From Bemisia tabaci (taxonomy: Eukaryota; Arthropoda; Insecta; Hemiptera; Aleyrodidae), in contig NC_092801.1 of assembly GCF_918797505.1 (NCBI RefSeq), positions 5,642,001 through 5,706,000 on the forward strand: 64,000 nt of DNA. Reading direction: 5' to 3'. Under the pieces are notes generated by a model that was not told where the DNA came from, ran no database searches, and saw only the letters and a list, made by a program, of their open reading frames with translations. Positions 1-11,031 of this stretch are shown here, in pieces (position 1 is the first letter of the stretch; each line of letters opens with the position of its first letter). The translations under genes were made by a program, and so were the position numbers.

Positions 1-652
1 GATCCTGTCCTTATATCTGGGCCTTGCACCTTTTTTTTCAGGTTTAGTTTTTGATAGTATTTGCGAAAGAATCCTGTGAAAACATCGTCCCAAGGTACTT
101 AAGTTTTTCTGCTGTCTGTTTCTAAAAAATGTAAAATGGCATTTACGGCGATTTTGCACGGCAGTATACTAAGTGGTTGGTATGCAAGTTTCAAAGTTCA
201 AGTAAGTGTCCGTTGTTAATAATACTTTAGGCGCGAGAAACTCGTGACCCTTGGGATCCGCAGCCCCTTTGAAAATCACAGCTCATGAGATTCGAGGGCT
301 TTAATCATCTCTCGAATAATTAATGGCGTCGAGAGGCGCGGAACCGACCCATTACGAAATGAATAGTTGGCAAGCCTTCGAAACTGAATAAACTCATTTC
401 CCTTTTCTCGGAGTCAGTCCAAGCGCGTCGAAAAGTCTCATGGACGGAGACTTTTGCGCCGCTAATGCCAGCCTGTCTGAGGGATGGAATTTTCCGCACT
501 GTTAAACATCGTTCTCGTTTAAATAATTTCCACATCCGTGCTTCGGAACGTAGTGTGTTCGTCCTGAAAGTTTCGACTTGCTCGCTGTTTCGGCTCGCCA
601 TTAGTGTAGTTTGTAGGGTGGAAAAATCAGGGGTCGTCACTTGTCACAATAT
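1..652. other. Unassigned left flank
   Basis: I recognise no gene or repeat here. Two short ORFs overlap on opposite strands (320-640 minus, 465-710 plus). Neither shows a domain, signal peptide or splice structure, and mutual overlap of this kind is typical of chance ORFs in moderately GC-rich sequence. Confidence 0.4.
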
Positions 653-657
653 CGCCG

Positions 658-891
658 CACAGTGGATCGAGTCAATAAGAGAAGTCGCGGACATGATTTG
701 GATACTTTAAACGCTTATAACTCTATTTATACAACATTTTGAGGTTATGAAAGTGGTTTCATTGGTTTCCTCGTAAAATTTTCTTCCAATAGCACCCTCG
801 AAATTTAAAATGTGACGAAATCAACATCAAAATTTGCAGTTTTAGTCAAAAATGTCATGTCCGACCTCTCTATTCGACTCGATCCACTGTG
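658..891. mobile_element. Transib-like MITE, copy 1
   Basis: A 234-bp element with inverted termini beginning CACAGTGGATCGAGTCAAT and ending in the complement. It is flanked by CGCCG (653-657) and CGCCA (892-896), a 5-bp duplication with one mismatch. There is no coding capacity. Terminal CACAGTG plus a CGNCG duplication is the known signature of the Transib superfamily; see the copy at 54119-54351 for the cleanest example. Confidence 0.7.
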
Positions 892-928
892 CGCCATTAC
901 GTTTATGAGGGTTGATAGGTAGAGTGTG

Positions 929-1170
929 CAATCGCGCTAAGGAAAAACGCGTATGATCATCGAGAATTTCAAATTTCGTCTGATAAAATGATTACTCTCT
1001 GTGAATACTTCCTCTTGACATTTTCAGCTAATTTAGATCTGATCGCGGACAAAACTCTCTGAAAAATTGGAGGAAAAACATTCTTAGATTTCTCTGAGAT
1101 ATTGTATTTTATCAAAACCAATATGGCAACGTCTGAAAGTCCATACGACGTTCTTTTTTAGAACGGCAGT
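929..1170. repeat. CTGCCGTG-family MITE, degenerate copy
   Basis: The left arm (CGCTAAGGAAAAACGCGTATG) and the right arm (ends TAGAACGGCAG) are inverted copies of the family described at 1632-1884. Both ends have drifted, so no target duplication can be read. Confidence 0.6.
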
Positions 1171-1631
1171 GTAGTCGTGGTTATTCGATCATTCGCTGTT
1201 AATTAGTGATGTTTTTGACTCGTTTCAAAGATTGAAATGGGGAAAAGGGGGCATACCTATGTATTGTTAAGTCAGGAAGAAATGATTTCTTTTTTTAAAT
1301 TAGCGCAAAATGTGTAATTTATTCTGCAATCAAAGTGGTTTTTCTATTTTAATCAAAGGGTCTAAAAGGAAGTTAAAAGGGGGTGGGGTAGTTTGCATTG
1401 GTGAGTTCTTGAAAAATCATTTTTATATCTTTTTAACTGACATCATAAATCCCAGTTTCTCGAAACCATACATCCAATGTGTTTTTTTCCAGTGAAGGGA
1501 AAGAATTTTTGCAATGAGGATTTTCAAAACATTTTGAACATCATCAGGTATGGCTAAGATTGTGCAACCGTACACCCTCCGTTTGAAAAGAATAAGCAGT
1601 TTACGAATAATAATTCTTGTTGAACACTATT
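1171..1631. other. Unassigned spacer
   Basis: AT-rich sequence with no recognised repeat. One 61-residue plus-strand ORF (1310-1495) has no visible feature and is probably chance. Confidence 0.4.
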
Positions 1632-1884
1632 CTACCGTGCTAAGGAAGAACGCCGTATGAACATTCGAGAGTTGCCAAGTTTCATTCAATAAAATGCTCA
1701 TTTTTGAGGGAGGTAATGAATATCCTTCCTTGAAATTTTCAAAACTTTTTGGTGGAACTGCGAACAAAATTATCTAAGAAATTGGAAGACAGATATTCAT
1801 GAGTTTGATAGGAAATTCGTGTTATATCAAAGGAAATTTGGCAACGCCTGAAGGTTCATACAGCTTTCCTCCTTAGCACGGCAG
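1632..1884. repeat. CTGCCGTG-family MITE, near-complete
   Basis: A 253-bp element that is almost a perfect hairpin. Its inverted arms of about 110 bp start CTRCCGTGCTAAGGAAGAAC and run through CGCCGTATGAAC and GTTGCCAA. TATT flanks both sides (1628-1631 and 1885-1888), which looks like a 4-bp target duplication; the same tetranucleotide flanks the copy at 59226-59478. This is the most abundant family in the window and has no coding capacity. I cannot assign a superfamily. Confidence 0.75.
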
Positions 1885-2191
1885 TATTGAGACCAACATT
1901 TACGGATAATTTTCTAATTGGAAGTTCATGGAGGGAAGATAACTTGCAATTCTTTACCTTGCACAAGTTTAGCAACTCCTGGTGCCCCCTCCCCCTCCTC
2001 CTATCGCTCTTCAAATGACACTGACAGGGATTTTGACGCTTGAAGTTCCCGCTCAAAGCGCTTTCCTAATCGGCGTTCGAGCGACAGCACCATCAAGGCT
2101 TTCAATCACGTGGCTCCGTTCGGCAGGTAAAGGTACGGCCACACAGGCAACGCTCTAGCTGAGAGCAGTTACCCGCGCACTATGCACTATG

Positions 2192-2687
2192 CAGTCATAC
2201 TAAAGTAGAACACCGTATGAGCCTTCAGACGTTGCCATATCTCGCTCAACAAAAAGGGAATTCACTACGGAAGTTGTAAATATTTGTTTTCAAATTTTTC
2301 AGACAATGTTTTTCGCAATTTAATCCAAAATATCTGAAAATTTTACTGAGAAATGGACGGAGTTAAACAAAAAGGAACCAAGCCACATCGGGATCGAACC
2401 GAGGTTTAAAGTTTGTCTCCTGCATAAGACTCAATGTAAAAGATAAACTTCAAGTTCAATGTCTGCGAAATTTGCTCCAACAAAAACTTCGAATTTTTGG
2501 CGATATGTAGTAGAGCAGTGGTTGAGTTTAAAACCACTCATAACTCAATTTTTTCCAAAATGTGGGTTGGTTCCTTTCTGCTCAACTCAGTCCAAATGTG
2601 CATAACTTTCCTCGAAAATACATGTTTTATCCGGAGAAATTTGGCAACTCTCGAATGTTCATACGGCCTTCTTTCTTGACTCGGCAG
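2192..2687. repeat. CTGCCGTG-family MITE split by another MITE
   Basis: The left arm (GTCATACTAAAGTAGAACACC) and right arm (CATACGGCC...TCGGCAG) belong to the hairpin family at 1632-1884. The loop is interrupted by the GGAC-type element at 2355-2593, so this copy is the older of the two. Confidence 0.65.
2355..2593. mobile_element. GGACCGCG-family MITE nested in a hairpin MITE
   Basis: A 239-bp element with ends GGACGGAGTTAAACAAAAAG and its near complement, flanked by perfect 4-bp AAAT repeats (2351-2354, 2594-2597). It sits inside the older element at 2192-2687. The best-preserved relative is at 57593-57835. Confidence 0.7.
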
Positions 2688-2732
2688 CATGTTCGGGAAA
2701 ATCGTATGTAATCGAAGAAAATTTGGAATCGC

Positions 2733-3321
2733 TCGAGTGTCCATGAGACGTTTTCCTTACTGTTTCAGTGTTCCTATGCGAGCAGAGGATAGCGATACCG
2801 GTTATAACGCCTTGCATGCAACGCCTATGCATCTATTCGTGTTCTATGGAGATCCGTGTTGCGTGCTGAAAATTGAAGGCGCTCCGGTCATTCTAGCCCG
2901 AAGTGCTAGTAACGATACGCTGTCACTAACCGACGACTTGGTGTGCCAATGGGATAAAATGGACCGCATTTAGGAGAAAGGAACCAAACCACATCAGCTA
3001 CTGCCAAAAATAACTGGGCAATTGAATTTTTTACATAAACGTTTATGCAGATTCTTTCTAAATTTTACGAAGTTCGCTTCGCACTATAAAGAAAATTCAC
3101 TGAAACTTGCACCAAAATCCGCACAACCGTTTTCTGGTAAAAAATTAAATTGCCTAATTAAATTTGGCAATAGTCGATATGGCTTGGTTCCTTTCTGCTT
3201 AACGCGGTCCACTTTCATACGCTCGAGGGTTCATGAGACGTTTTCCTTAATGCCTTGGTGATTCTATTCGAGCAGAAGACGGCGATACCGGTAATAACGC
3301 CTTGCACGCAACGCCTATGGA
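2733..3321. repeat. Direct duplication flanking a MITE
   Basis: About 90 bp at 2735-2828 (ATGAGACGTTTTCCTTA through GATACCGGTTATAACGCC) recurs in the same orientation at 3232-3320 with substitutions. The space between holds unassigned sequence plus the GGACCGCG-family MITE at 2961-3210. This is probably a local tandem duplication. The 94-residue ORF across the first copy is not convincing as a gene. Confidence 0.55.
2961..3210. mobile_element. GGACCGCG-family MITE
   Basis: A 250-bp element with ends GGACCGCATTTAGGAGAAAG and CTTTCTGCTTAACGCGGTCC. The flanks (AAAT left, ACTT right) do not match cleanly, so the target duplication has decayed. Confidence 0.65.
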
Positions 3322-3344
3322 ACTGACACATATTTTCTCCCCAT

Positions 3345-3900
3345 CAATTTAAGTGAGAATAATCAATGCAGAGTGTGCATGCAAACATTTCAAAATCATG
3401 AGTTAAAAAACGCTGACTATGCGAGTATAAATATTAAAGCCTAATAGAGCGGAGCGGCGTGCTGCCAGCGCGAGAGGCTCACTGGCGCCTACAAACCTAA
3501 GTGGATACTTCACGCATTGCACAAAGCGTGAAGTATCCACTTAGGTTTGTAGGTGCCAATGCGCGTTTCGCGCCTACAAACCCAAGTGGATACTTCACGC
3601 ATTGCACAATGCTTGAAGTATCCACTTAGGTTTGTAGGCGCCAATGCGTGGTTCGCGCTGGCCGCCCGCCCGCCGTGCGGCGGCGCCTGGAGCAACTATT
3701 TCACAACAGAGGTGTTGCACAGGATTATATGAAATTGACAAAGACAAGGTAGATTAAGAAAAGGCTATTAAGAAAGGCTATTAAGAAAGACAGGCATCCT
3801 TTAAAAGTACAGATCTTTCCACGCAAAATAAATCAAGATACTTATCGTACACAGGAAAAATCTAAGAGCCTTTAGCTGAGGCAAATATAGAGGTTTATCC
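3345..3900. repeat. CCCTGGT-family long repeat, truncated, with hairpin core
   Basis: It shares the order of blocks seen at 32793-33480 and 40313-41247: a GAGAATAATC block, a CCTACAAACCTAA...ATACTTCACGC hairpin core, then GCAACTATTTCAC and a CGCAAAATAAATCAAGATAC block. Here the hairpin core is duplicated (3492-3560 and 3570-3640). The element end with CCCTGGT is missing. Confidence 0.55.
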
Positions 3901-4160
3901 GGTTTAGGTATAACAAGGTGGGAATTTCTTGAAAGATAATTAAGTTCTGTTACACCAAAGAGGTGTAGAGAGGTCAGTCATGATTTTTTTGACTAAACCT
4001 GCAAATTTAGATATTTATTCCGCAAGATTTGAAAGTTTGAGAAGCGCCTCCGTAAGAAAATTTTATACGAGAAAACCGATAGGACTACTTTCAAGACCCC
4101 CCGTTTCGGAATAATGGTGACACGAGCTTTGAAAGTTTCCAAATTTTGTCCGAAATCTCT

Positions 4161-4677
4161 AATGGAGATGTTGCATGTGTGAGGGATTTGCGATTTGACT
4201 ATTGATCCTTGTGTAAAAATTCGCGAGAAACACGATGGTGCCACTGGTTTTCTCTGAAATCAACTCCCAAGCTCAAAAAAAGCTCTCAAGTTGAGGCCAA
4301 AATGGAGGGGATATCCCACGCTATCCTGAGAGTCCACCTCTACATCAAGACAAACTCTCCATGCAAAGATAGGGAGCAAATACATTGACAGGGCTGTCAC
4401 TTTATTTGGGGACTCTAAAAATCAAAACACGGCAACCCTGCTAATGTATTTGCTCCCTATCTCAGCATGGAGAGTTTGTCTTGATGTAGAGGTGGACTCT
4501 CAGGATAGCGTGGGATATCCCCTCCATTTTGGCCTCAACTCGAGAGCTTTTTTTGAGCTTGGGAGTTGATTTCAGAGAAATCCAGTGGCACCATCGTGTC
4601 TATCGCGAACTTTTACATAAGAATTAACTGTCAAATCGCAAATTCCTCACACATGCAACATCTCCATTGATTCGTTC
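4161..4677. repeat. AATGGAG-family inverted-repeat element
   Basis: A 517-bp near-palindrome with ends AATGGAGATGTTGCATG and the complement. Arms of over 200 bp (GGATATCCCACGCTATCC in both) flank an unpaired centre of about 50 bp. No ORF and no clear target duplication. Relatives at 14054-14957 and 23839-23947 lie inside GMC-gene introns. Confidence 0.65.
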
Positions 4678-4818
4678 CGTTGTGCGTCGCGCAGTTGACT
4701 TCGCGTCGCGCGCTGCTTGTGGAAGCGTGCCTTAACGTGCCGCGCATGACCCTATCGATCTGCGTCCGCTTTACGATGTCCGCCTTTCCCATGTCCGACC
4801 CAGCATAGCGAAAACCGC
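4678..4818. other. CpG-rich unassigned stretch
   Basis: GC- and CpG-rich (GCGTCGCGCGCTGC) compared with its surroundings, with no ORF or known repeat. It could be an old exon, a promoter or the GC-rich core of an unrecognised element. Confidence 0.3.
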
Positions 4819-4981
4819 CAGTGTCGTGGCGTGAACGATCGATTATCGATATCTCGCCATTTGAAGCTATGGTAAAGAATCGATCACTAAGATGTTCGCT
4901 GCGAACACACTAACAATCGATCTTTTTCATAGGCTTGAGTGGCGTATCAATCGATATATCGCAAAGCACGCCACGCCACTG
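4819..4981. mobile_element. hAT-like MITE, 163 bp
   Basis: Ends CAGTGTCGTGGCGTG and CACGCCACTG are inverted. Perfect 8-bp flanking repeats AAAACCGC (4811-4818, 4982-4989). An 8-bp duplication with short inverted termini starting CA is typical of the hAT superfamily. The interior is rich in ATCGAT. Better copies of the ends are at 59516-59680. Confidence 0.75.
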
Positions 4982-5223
4982 AAAACCGCGCAACTCCACT
5001 TAAAATCTCCGAGGAGATATGCGGGTTTTCTCCAGCGCGGCTGTGTTGTGTTTCGTTTTTTAACATCGGGGCCCGAACTGCTTTGACTCTTCGCCAGATG
5101 CCATAAGTGCGAAGGGAAGGGGGGGGGGTAGTCCGCAACCCTGTAGACAATCAGCCTCCCCTCACCTTTGGATTCAAGCCAACTCAACACCTCCTCCCCT
5201 ACGAAACGCATTGTTGCGATATG
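4982..5223. other. Unassigned spacer
   Basis: Contains a run of nine or more G (about 5119-5127) and overlapping antisense ORFs without recognisable domains. No repeat family recognised. Confidence 0.35.
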
Positions 5224-5584
5224 CCCAAGTAGCAGTGATCGCGATAAATAGCGATTTTATCGGTTGATTATCGCGATTATATCGGTGGCAATTTATCGCA
5301 ATATTATCGATAAAAAATTGCGATTTATGGCGATTAAATCGCTATGCATCGCAATTTTTTGTTCGATAAAATCGCGATCAATTTTTGTAAATAAAATCGA
5401 GATTAAATCGCCATATATCGCGATTTTTGTTGCGATAAATCGCGATAAATTACCGGGCGATAAAATCGCGATTTTATTGCAACAAGATCGAGGATAATCG
5501 CTCAGATGTTGATGATCTTAGCGATTTTATCACCGACAAAATCGCAACAAATCGCCAATTTTCCGTTGAAAAATGCTACTTGGG
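5224..5584. repeat. CCCAAGTAGCA element filled with ATCGCGAT-type motifs
   Basis: A 361-bp element with inverted ends CCCAAGTAGCA and TGCTACTTGGG, flanked by TG on both sides. The interior is almost wholly interleaved self-complementary words (GCGATAAAATCGCGATT and variants), so it can pair in many registers. Related copies at 11849-12118 and 29952-30298. The 77-residue ORF inside is a by-product. Confidence 0.65.
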
Positions 5585-6066
5585 TGCGCTAAAATGTCAG
5601 CCTTCCCCCCGCTTACCCGCACGGATAGTCACATTATAATGCACGACCTGGCAACTATGGAGCGCTGTCAATCATCGTAATGAAACCCGCGAGAATGAAT
5701 TGTGCGCAACAGGCTGGAAGTCAACCTAGGCCAATACGCCGAGGGGTGCGCTGGCAGGGTGGAGGGGTGGAAACGGTGGCGAAGGGTGGCTAATGCGTCG
5801 CAGGTTCCGGAAGGTGCTTTTCACGGGCAAACTCATCGTTAATTTACGAAAGCGCTCTCCAATTCATATTAGAGTGCTTATACACAGGCGGAGTTTCGCC
5901 GTGTCTGTGTTGCTCCCGGATTTGTTCGCGACTTTCGGGTCTTTCATGGAACTCTTGGAGTCCGATGTTCCTGTCGTACTTCATTTTTTCCTTGGAAAAC
6001 TATTTGACGTGATTTCTTGAAAACTCTTGATCGTTCCTCCCTAGTACCACGATATTGCGTATGTGA
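5585..6066. other. Unassigned spacer
   Basis: Mixed composition, including a GGGTGGAGGGGTGG tract near 5756-5790. One 75-residue ORF (5793-6020) shows no domain. Nothing else recognised. Confidence 0.35.
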
Positions 6067-6074
6067 ATTTCAAG

Positions 6075-6405
6075 CATAGAGTACATAGAGTCGTAATGTA
6101 AATGGGAGAGCTGGCGCCATGTTCTGCTCGACGAATTCCGAGCCCGGTGTGCGCCAAGTTCGGGTCGCTTTTTCGATACATTTTCGATCCAAAATGGCGG
6201 TGTGGAATACGTGGCAATTCCTATCTCCTTTGTTGTTGTTGTTGTTGTGATCGGATGGCCGGGTACCCGTGTATCGCAAACAATCGATTATGTATCGAAA
6301 AAGTGACCCGGCGTCACACAGGAGTCTCGGAATTCGGGACATGGAAAATGCTTAAAAGGTGGCGCCAGCTTTCCCAACTTACATTACGACTCTATGGACT
6401 CTATG
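6075..6405. mobile_element. hAT-like MITE, 331 bp
   Basis: Ends CATAGAGTACATAGAGTCG and the complement, flanked by a perfect 8-bp duplication ATTTCAAG (6067-6074, 6406-6413). The interior has a GTT trinucleotide run at 6233-6247 and long internal inverted arms (CGATCCAAAATGGCG, GTACCCGTG). Three further copies (21206-21774, 21804-22395, 28601-29128) each have their own perfect 8-bp duplication. ORFs across it on both strands are non-coding shadows. Confidence 0.8.
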
Positions 6406-6663
6406 ATTTCAAGCTATCAAGTAGACTTGTTTCTCTTCGCAAGAATAAAATCCGATGGGAAATTTTGCAACACCACAATGGAGATACGTGGTTTCGCTCT
6501 TAGACACAGTCTCCAGAACATCGAGAATACTCATTCCCTGATTTTCAAGAGTTTATTCGCTGATAAGGAATATCAAAGTTTTCACCCACTGTCACACCAA
6601 TCCACTTGGTTCGCTTAGGAAAAATAAAATAGGAGCGAAAATTTTGGAACACCGCAATGGAGC

Positions 6664-7202
6664 ACTAAACAAGGTACGAATTTAAGCATTCTGATACATG
6701 TTTCTTAACCAGAATTTCTCGTAGAACACGATTTGCGCTACGAAAACTAATGAAACCAACTCCAAACGAAGATATTAACGTTTTTATTTCACATTGGTTA
6801 CAGGAATTTGAACTGCCCGCTCACGAGAAACTCAAATCTCTACGTGAGTCACATCGCGCACTACAACGGTTTCAGCAAGCTTCTCAATCGAGCAATGTTC
6901 ATTTCCCACCGTGTGTTGTTCAAACTATAAACAACTTGCTATACAGCTGAGCCAAAGCGTCAAGATTGAGGTTGCCAGATTTTTATATCGCAGAGATTGT
7001 CATGATAACGTTTAGCGCGCGATGTGAGTCACGTAGAGCATTGAGTTTTCATGAGCGGGTGGTTTGAATTCACGCATCAGGAATCATTAAATATCCTCGT
7101 AAGGAGTTGATTTCGGTAATTTTCGTTGTGCGCATCGTGTTCTATGTGAAATTTTGGTTATGAAACGCGTATCAGAATGCTGAAATTCGTGCCTTGTCTA
7201 CT
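6664..7202. repeat. AAGGTACGAATT inverted-repeat element
   Basis: A left arm from ACAAGGTACGAATTTAAGCAT pairs with a right arm ending GAAATTCGTGCCTTGT, and both contain TAGAACACGAT/CGTGTTCTA blocks. About 540 bp, no target duplication read. Partial relatives occur at 9605-9790 and 61380-61842. The 66-residue ORF inside is not supported as a gene. Confidence 0.55.
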
Positions 7203-7366
7203 GGTCCATTTGTATTTTTTACACGGAGACAAGAGACCCTCCACTGGCCTCTTTGCGGCAATGCCAGTATGGGTCTGTTGCAAGCAAGAGATACAGTCAA
7301 CTGACTACACTGTTTAAGAGTAAATTCGCTTGAAAATCACGCTGGGCACATCAAAAAAGCACATTT

Positions 7367-7503
7367 GGACTACGTTTTGCAATTTGAAACTATAAATTCT
7401 GGCCCGGTTTAAAAACAACGTATGTGCCATTAGTTTCCCTATGCACATAAGTGTTTTTTCAGATGAGCTAGAATTTATAGTTCCAAATTACGAAATGCAG
7501 TCC
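7367..7503. mobile_element. GGACTACATTTTGC-family MITE
   Basis: A 137-bp hairpin with ends GGACTACGTTTTGCAATTTG and the complement, flanked by ATTT on both sides (7363-7366, 7504-7507). No ORF. One of five copies with a readable 4-bp A/T duplication. Confidence 0.75.
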
Positions 7504-7660
7504 ATTTGGCCAAGCCCTAAAACTTAAGGTCCAGCAACAACTATAGCCAGAGCTTTTCACGAAGAGTACCGAAGGTTCAGTTAGAGCCGCAACTAAAAGC
7601 GTTTTCAAATCAGCAACGTCCCTATTATTTTGTTTTATTTCTCACCTCTCGTTTGTTTTA

Positions 7661-8640
7661 ATCCTCCTATAAAAACTACCCATTTGCAAAATACAATTCT
7701 AGCTAGAGCGCACTGTAGCTATGCATTCACGACTGCAAAAATGTCAAAGGAAATCGACAAGGCCAACGTGCATAAAGGCGATTTCAATTTTGATCTTCCG
7801 TCGCATTTTTACGGCGCAATGACACAACTATTTGAACTCTCCGGAATGCGTGAGGTATCACGCCGCATTTGAAGGCGTTTTCAAAACAGCCAGGTTCCGA
7901 TACCCAGATTATCGTTTTGCATAGTTCATAGTCTTTTGTTTTATCCCGTACCACTTGTTTATTTTTAATCCTCCTATAAAAACTACTCATTTGCTGAATA
8001 CACTTCTGGCTGGAGCGCATTTTAGCTATGCATTCACCACTGCAAAAATGTCAAAGGAAATCGACAAAGCCAGCGTGTATAAGGCTATTTCGATTGTAAT
8101 CTTCCGTCGCATTTCTAAGGCGCAATGATACAACTATTTGAACTCTCCGGAATGCGTGAGGTATCACGCCGCATTTGAAGGCGTTTTCAAAACAGCCAAG
8201 TTCCGCTATCCGGATTATCGTTTTGCATAGTTCATAGTCTTTTGTTTTATCCCGTACCACTTGTTTATTTTTAATCCTCCTATAAAAACTACTCATTTGC
8301 TGAATGCACTTCTGGCTGGAGCGCACTTAAGCTATGCTCACACGACTGCAAAAATTTCAAAGGAAATCGACAAGCCCAGCGTGTATGAAGGCTATTTCAA
8401 TTGTAATCTTCCGTCACATTCTTACGGCGCAATGATACAACTGTTTGAACTCTCCGGAATGCGTGAGGTATCACGCCGCATTTGAAGGAGTTTTCAAAAC
8501 AGCCAACTTCCGATACCCGGATTATCGTTTTGCAAAGTTCCTATTATTATGTTTTATTTTCCTACCATTGGTTTGTTTTCAATCCTCCTATACAAACTAC
8601 TCATTTGCTGAATACACTTCTGTCAATTTGACAACATTTT
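7661..8640. repeat. Tandem array of a 307-bp monomer, three units plus a partial fourth
   Basis: Units start ATCCTCCTATAAAAACTAC at 7661, 7968 and 8274, with a fourth start at 8582, giving periods of 307, 306 and 308 bp. Units are highly similar and each carries GTATCACGCCGCATTTGAAG. The minus strand holds an 80-90-residue ORF in two units (7784-8020, 8051-8326). It has no recognisable domain and starts in equivalent places only because the units are alike. Two inverted units occur at 30424-31020. Confidence 0.75.
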
Positions 8641-10167
8641 GACACCAAACAAGATCGCGACAAAGTTCTACAAAGTTCTAGACGAGATTTTGGATGTGAT
8701 AGACATTTTTGTATGATCAACTTCTGAATTGAGTTTGGATCGACCTTTAATCGATATATTTGCCGAAAATTAACCTTTGAGTGTGATTATTATTCATTTC
8801 TCAGCCCATAATACGTGTTCCTCTGGGTTGGGTTTGTTTAAATTGCGCCAACTCTCTAGCCCCATGATACCCAAAAACTGATGAACCGATCAGAGAGCGG
8901 CATAAAGAGATGGCAATATACTCTCCCGTATATAGGTACTGTATGTTCAGTCCCTCCATTGCGCGTAAGTCAGAATAAAATGAAAATTTTCTTCAAATAA
9001 TCATTTTTATTGAATCATGAAAGGAGGTGGTCCTGCTTCATCAAGCATGCAAATTCGAGAGTTTATGAGCTCGGTAACATAAAATGACGTCCAGGGAATG
9101 TTTTAGGGGCGAAAATTATTGCGTACTTCCATCGGCTTTAACGACTTTCGGTGATGGAAAAAAAAACCGGAATGCTAATTTTAGCTATGAAATGAAACGA
9201 TTCCGGTTATTGAATTAGGGGCGTTTTAATGGCGGCACGTCAAATATGATTTACCTCTTTTAGTCGCATAGCGTTGTTCCACTACAACTAAGGTTACTTG
9301 CCGTGCGGGTGGACTGCGGTGAGATTTCAGGCGCAAAGGGTCGACACTAAGGTGGATTATTCAAGAATTAAATATACATGACGTCTTATCAAAGATTAGA
9401 TCCATGCCACAGGTGAATGCACGACTGCTTGGAAATCAAGAATAGCAACGACTAAATGCAATATAAGCTACACGTTTAACTTATCATATTAAGGGTGCGA
9501 GCTTGATGGTTGTAGTGTTTGGGGTCGTTCAAGATATTGCACAAAGAGAAATGAAGGGCAGAACAGTTCGGTTTAGGTTGAACCTTAAGAAGCTGTTCAA
9601 TGAACCAAAAGGCGAGGTATGAATTAAAGCATTCTGATTTCTGAAACATGTTTTTATGGCCAGAATTTCATATAGAACACGATTCGCGCAACAAAAGTTC
9701 CTGAATCCAACTCCTAATTGAGATATCAACGTTTTCAATTACATTACCTACGGGAATTTCGAATTCCAAAAAATCGATGAGGCATAAGAAAGTGACCAAC
9801 CGTCTACCGAAAGCTTTCTGAATTATTTAAAATACACACACTTTACAGGTTTGACCAGATTTTTTGGGGCTCCCCACCCTAGGGATCGGTACCCTTCTCC
9901 CACCAAAGATCTCCTACGGGATGTAGGGTATGCGAGAACTGTTTTAGCTGGATCCATAAAAAAGGAAAACATTAAAAATTACCCAATTTTTTAAAATGTT
10001 ATCATAAATGCGGAAAGCTGCAAAAAACAACACGTTATTTTAGAAAATTGGCAACGTTGCTTTTAAATGTTTTAAATCCAACATAAACATTTAATTTCAG
10101 ATGAAGCGCTCGCTGCGATATATTTCGATCTTTTAAACGCGTTTAAATGGGCTACGCTCACTGAACA
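8641..10167. other. Gene-free flank with one repeat fragment
   Basis: 9605-9790 is a decayed half copy of the inverted-repeat element at 6664-7202 (AAGCATTCTGAT, AACACGAT). The rest is unassigned. I see no ORF with protein-like features. Confidence 0.4.
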
Positions 10168-10582
10168 CACTGAAAAAAAATCTCGATGTATTTACTAAGA
10201 AAAGGGTAAAATTACCAAAAATTCAGGGTTCTATTTGATCCCAGTTTTTTCTTGGTAAAATTACCATTTATGGAATTGGTAATTTTACCGAGAAATGTAG
10301 GTAAAATTATTAAACTTTCTCGGTAATTTTACTAGACCTGGGTAAAAACGCCAATATTTTTTATCGACTGTGGTAGAATTACCGAGATAAATTGGCAAAG
10401 TTACCGGGAATTGATTACCAATAAAAGTGGTATTCTTACCTGAAAAAAAAACAGTAAAAATATCGGATTTTAGGTAAGCTTACCAGTCTGTCTTGGTTAA
10501 ATTACCAATAATTGGAAAAAAAAGTGAGATGGTAAAGGTACCGACGGACCTTGGTAAAAACGCCGAGAATTTTTTTTCAGTG
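10168..10582. mobile_element. CACTGAAAA-family MITE, 415 bp
   Basis: Ends CACTGAAAAAAAATCTCG and CGAGAATTTTTTTTCAGTG. The interior is a long imperfect palindrome of GGTAAAATTACC-type words. Copies at 39129-39540, 53584-53999 and 56836-57204 have matching 2-bp flanks; this one does not (CA left, TT right). It lies about 450 bp upstream of the GMC start codon. Confidence 0.75.
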
Positions 10583-11027
10583 TTTATATTTCGATCGTTT
10601 TAAATGCTCTTAAATGGGCTACGCTCGGTGTTGCCACATCGCAAGCACGTTCTCAAAGGTGACTGAATGACCGGCAAAAATCATTCCACTGAAACTCACC
10701 GAATGTTTACACACGCGGTCATGCTGTTTACGAGGATGCCACGATTGGAAGAAAACGCGGTGTGATCCGCGTTAACCGCGCGCTGAAATTCAGCCGCGGT
10801 CGTTGAATTCCAGCAACCGGAGACTCCAGAAGATCTGCTGACAATCGCGATTTCAAAACACCTAGCCGCCGAGTCCGAAACGGGCCCACTGGAATTCGCA
10901 ATTTTTATTTCTCAGAGGTGACGCTGCGCTGTCTTTCGGTAACGCAAATTAGTGCCGTGAAGTGATAAGCATTTGAAACTTTAAGTGGAGTTGGCTCGGG
11001 TTATTTCGGTTCAGGGCGGGTTTGAAA
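10583..11027 (+). promoter_or_regulatory. Probable promoter and 5' untranslated region of the GMC gene
   Basis: This is the non-repetitive, more GC- and CpG-rich sequence between the last upstream MITE and the start codon at 11028. Its position makes it the likely promoter and 5' UTR. I see no convincing TATA box, and there is no way to place the transcription start by eye. The inference rests on position, composition and the start-codon exon that follows. Confidence 0.45.
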
Positions 11028-11031
11028 ATGG
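11028..11031 (+). CDS. GMC gene exon 1: start codon plus one base
   Basis: ATG followed by G and a perfect donor GTGAGT. The -3 base is A, a good insect start context (TTTGAAAATGG). The exon ends in phase 1, as needed by exon 2, whose first two bases AT complete a GAT codon (Asp2). I chose it because exon 2 opens with a phase-1 acceptor and has no in-frame ATG of its own. Only RNA evidence would settle it. Confidence 0.75.

Noticed and set aside
2381..2410. tRNA T-arm-like GGGATCGAACCGAGG
   Set aside because: Lies inside a MITE; no acceptor stem, D-arm or anticodon arm can be drawn around it.
6102..6503. 133-residue ORF and its mirror ORFs at 22051-22433 and 28784-29190
   Set aside because: They run through copies of the same hAT-like MITE, including its trinucleotide run; present wherever the repeat is, on both strands.
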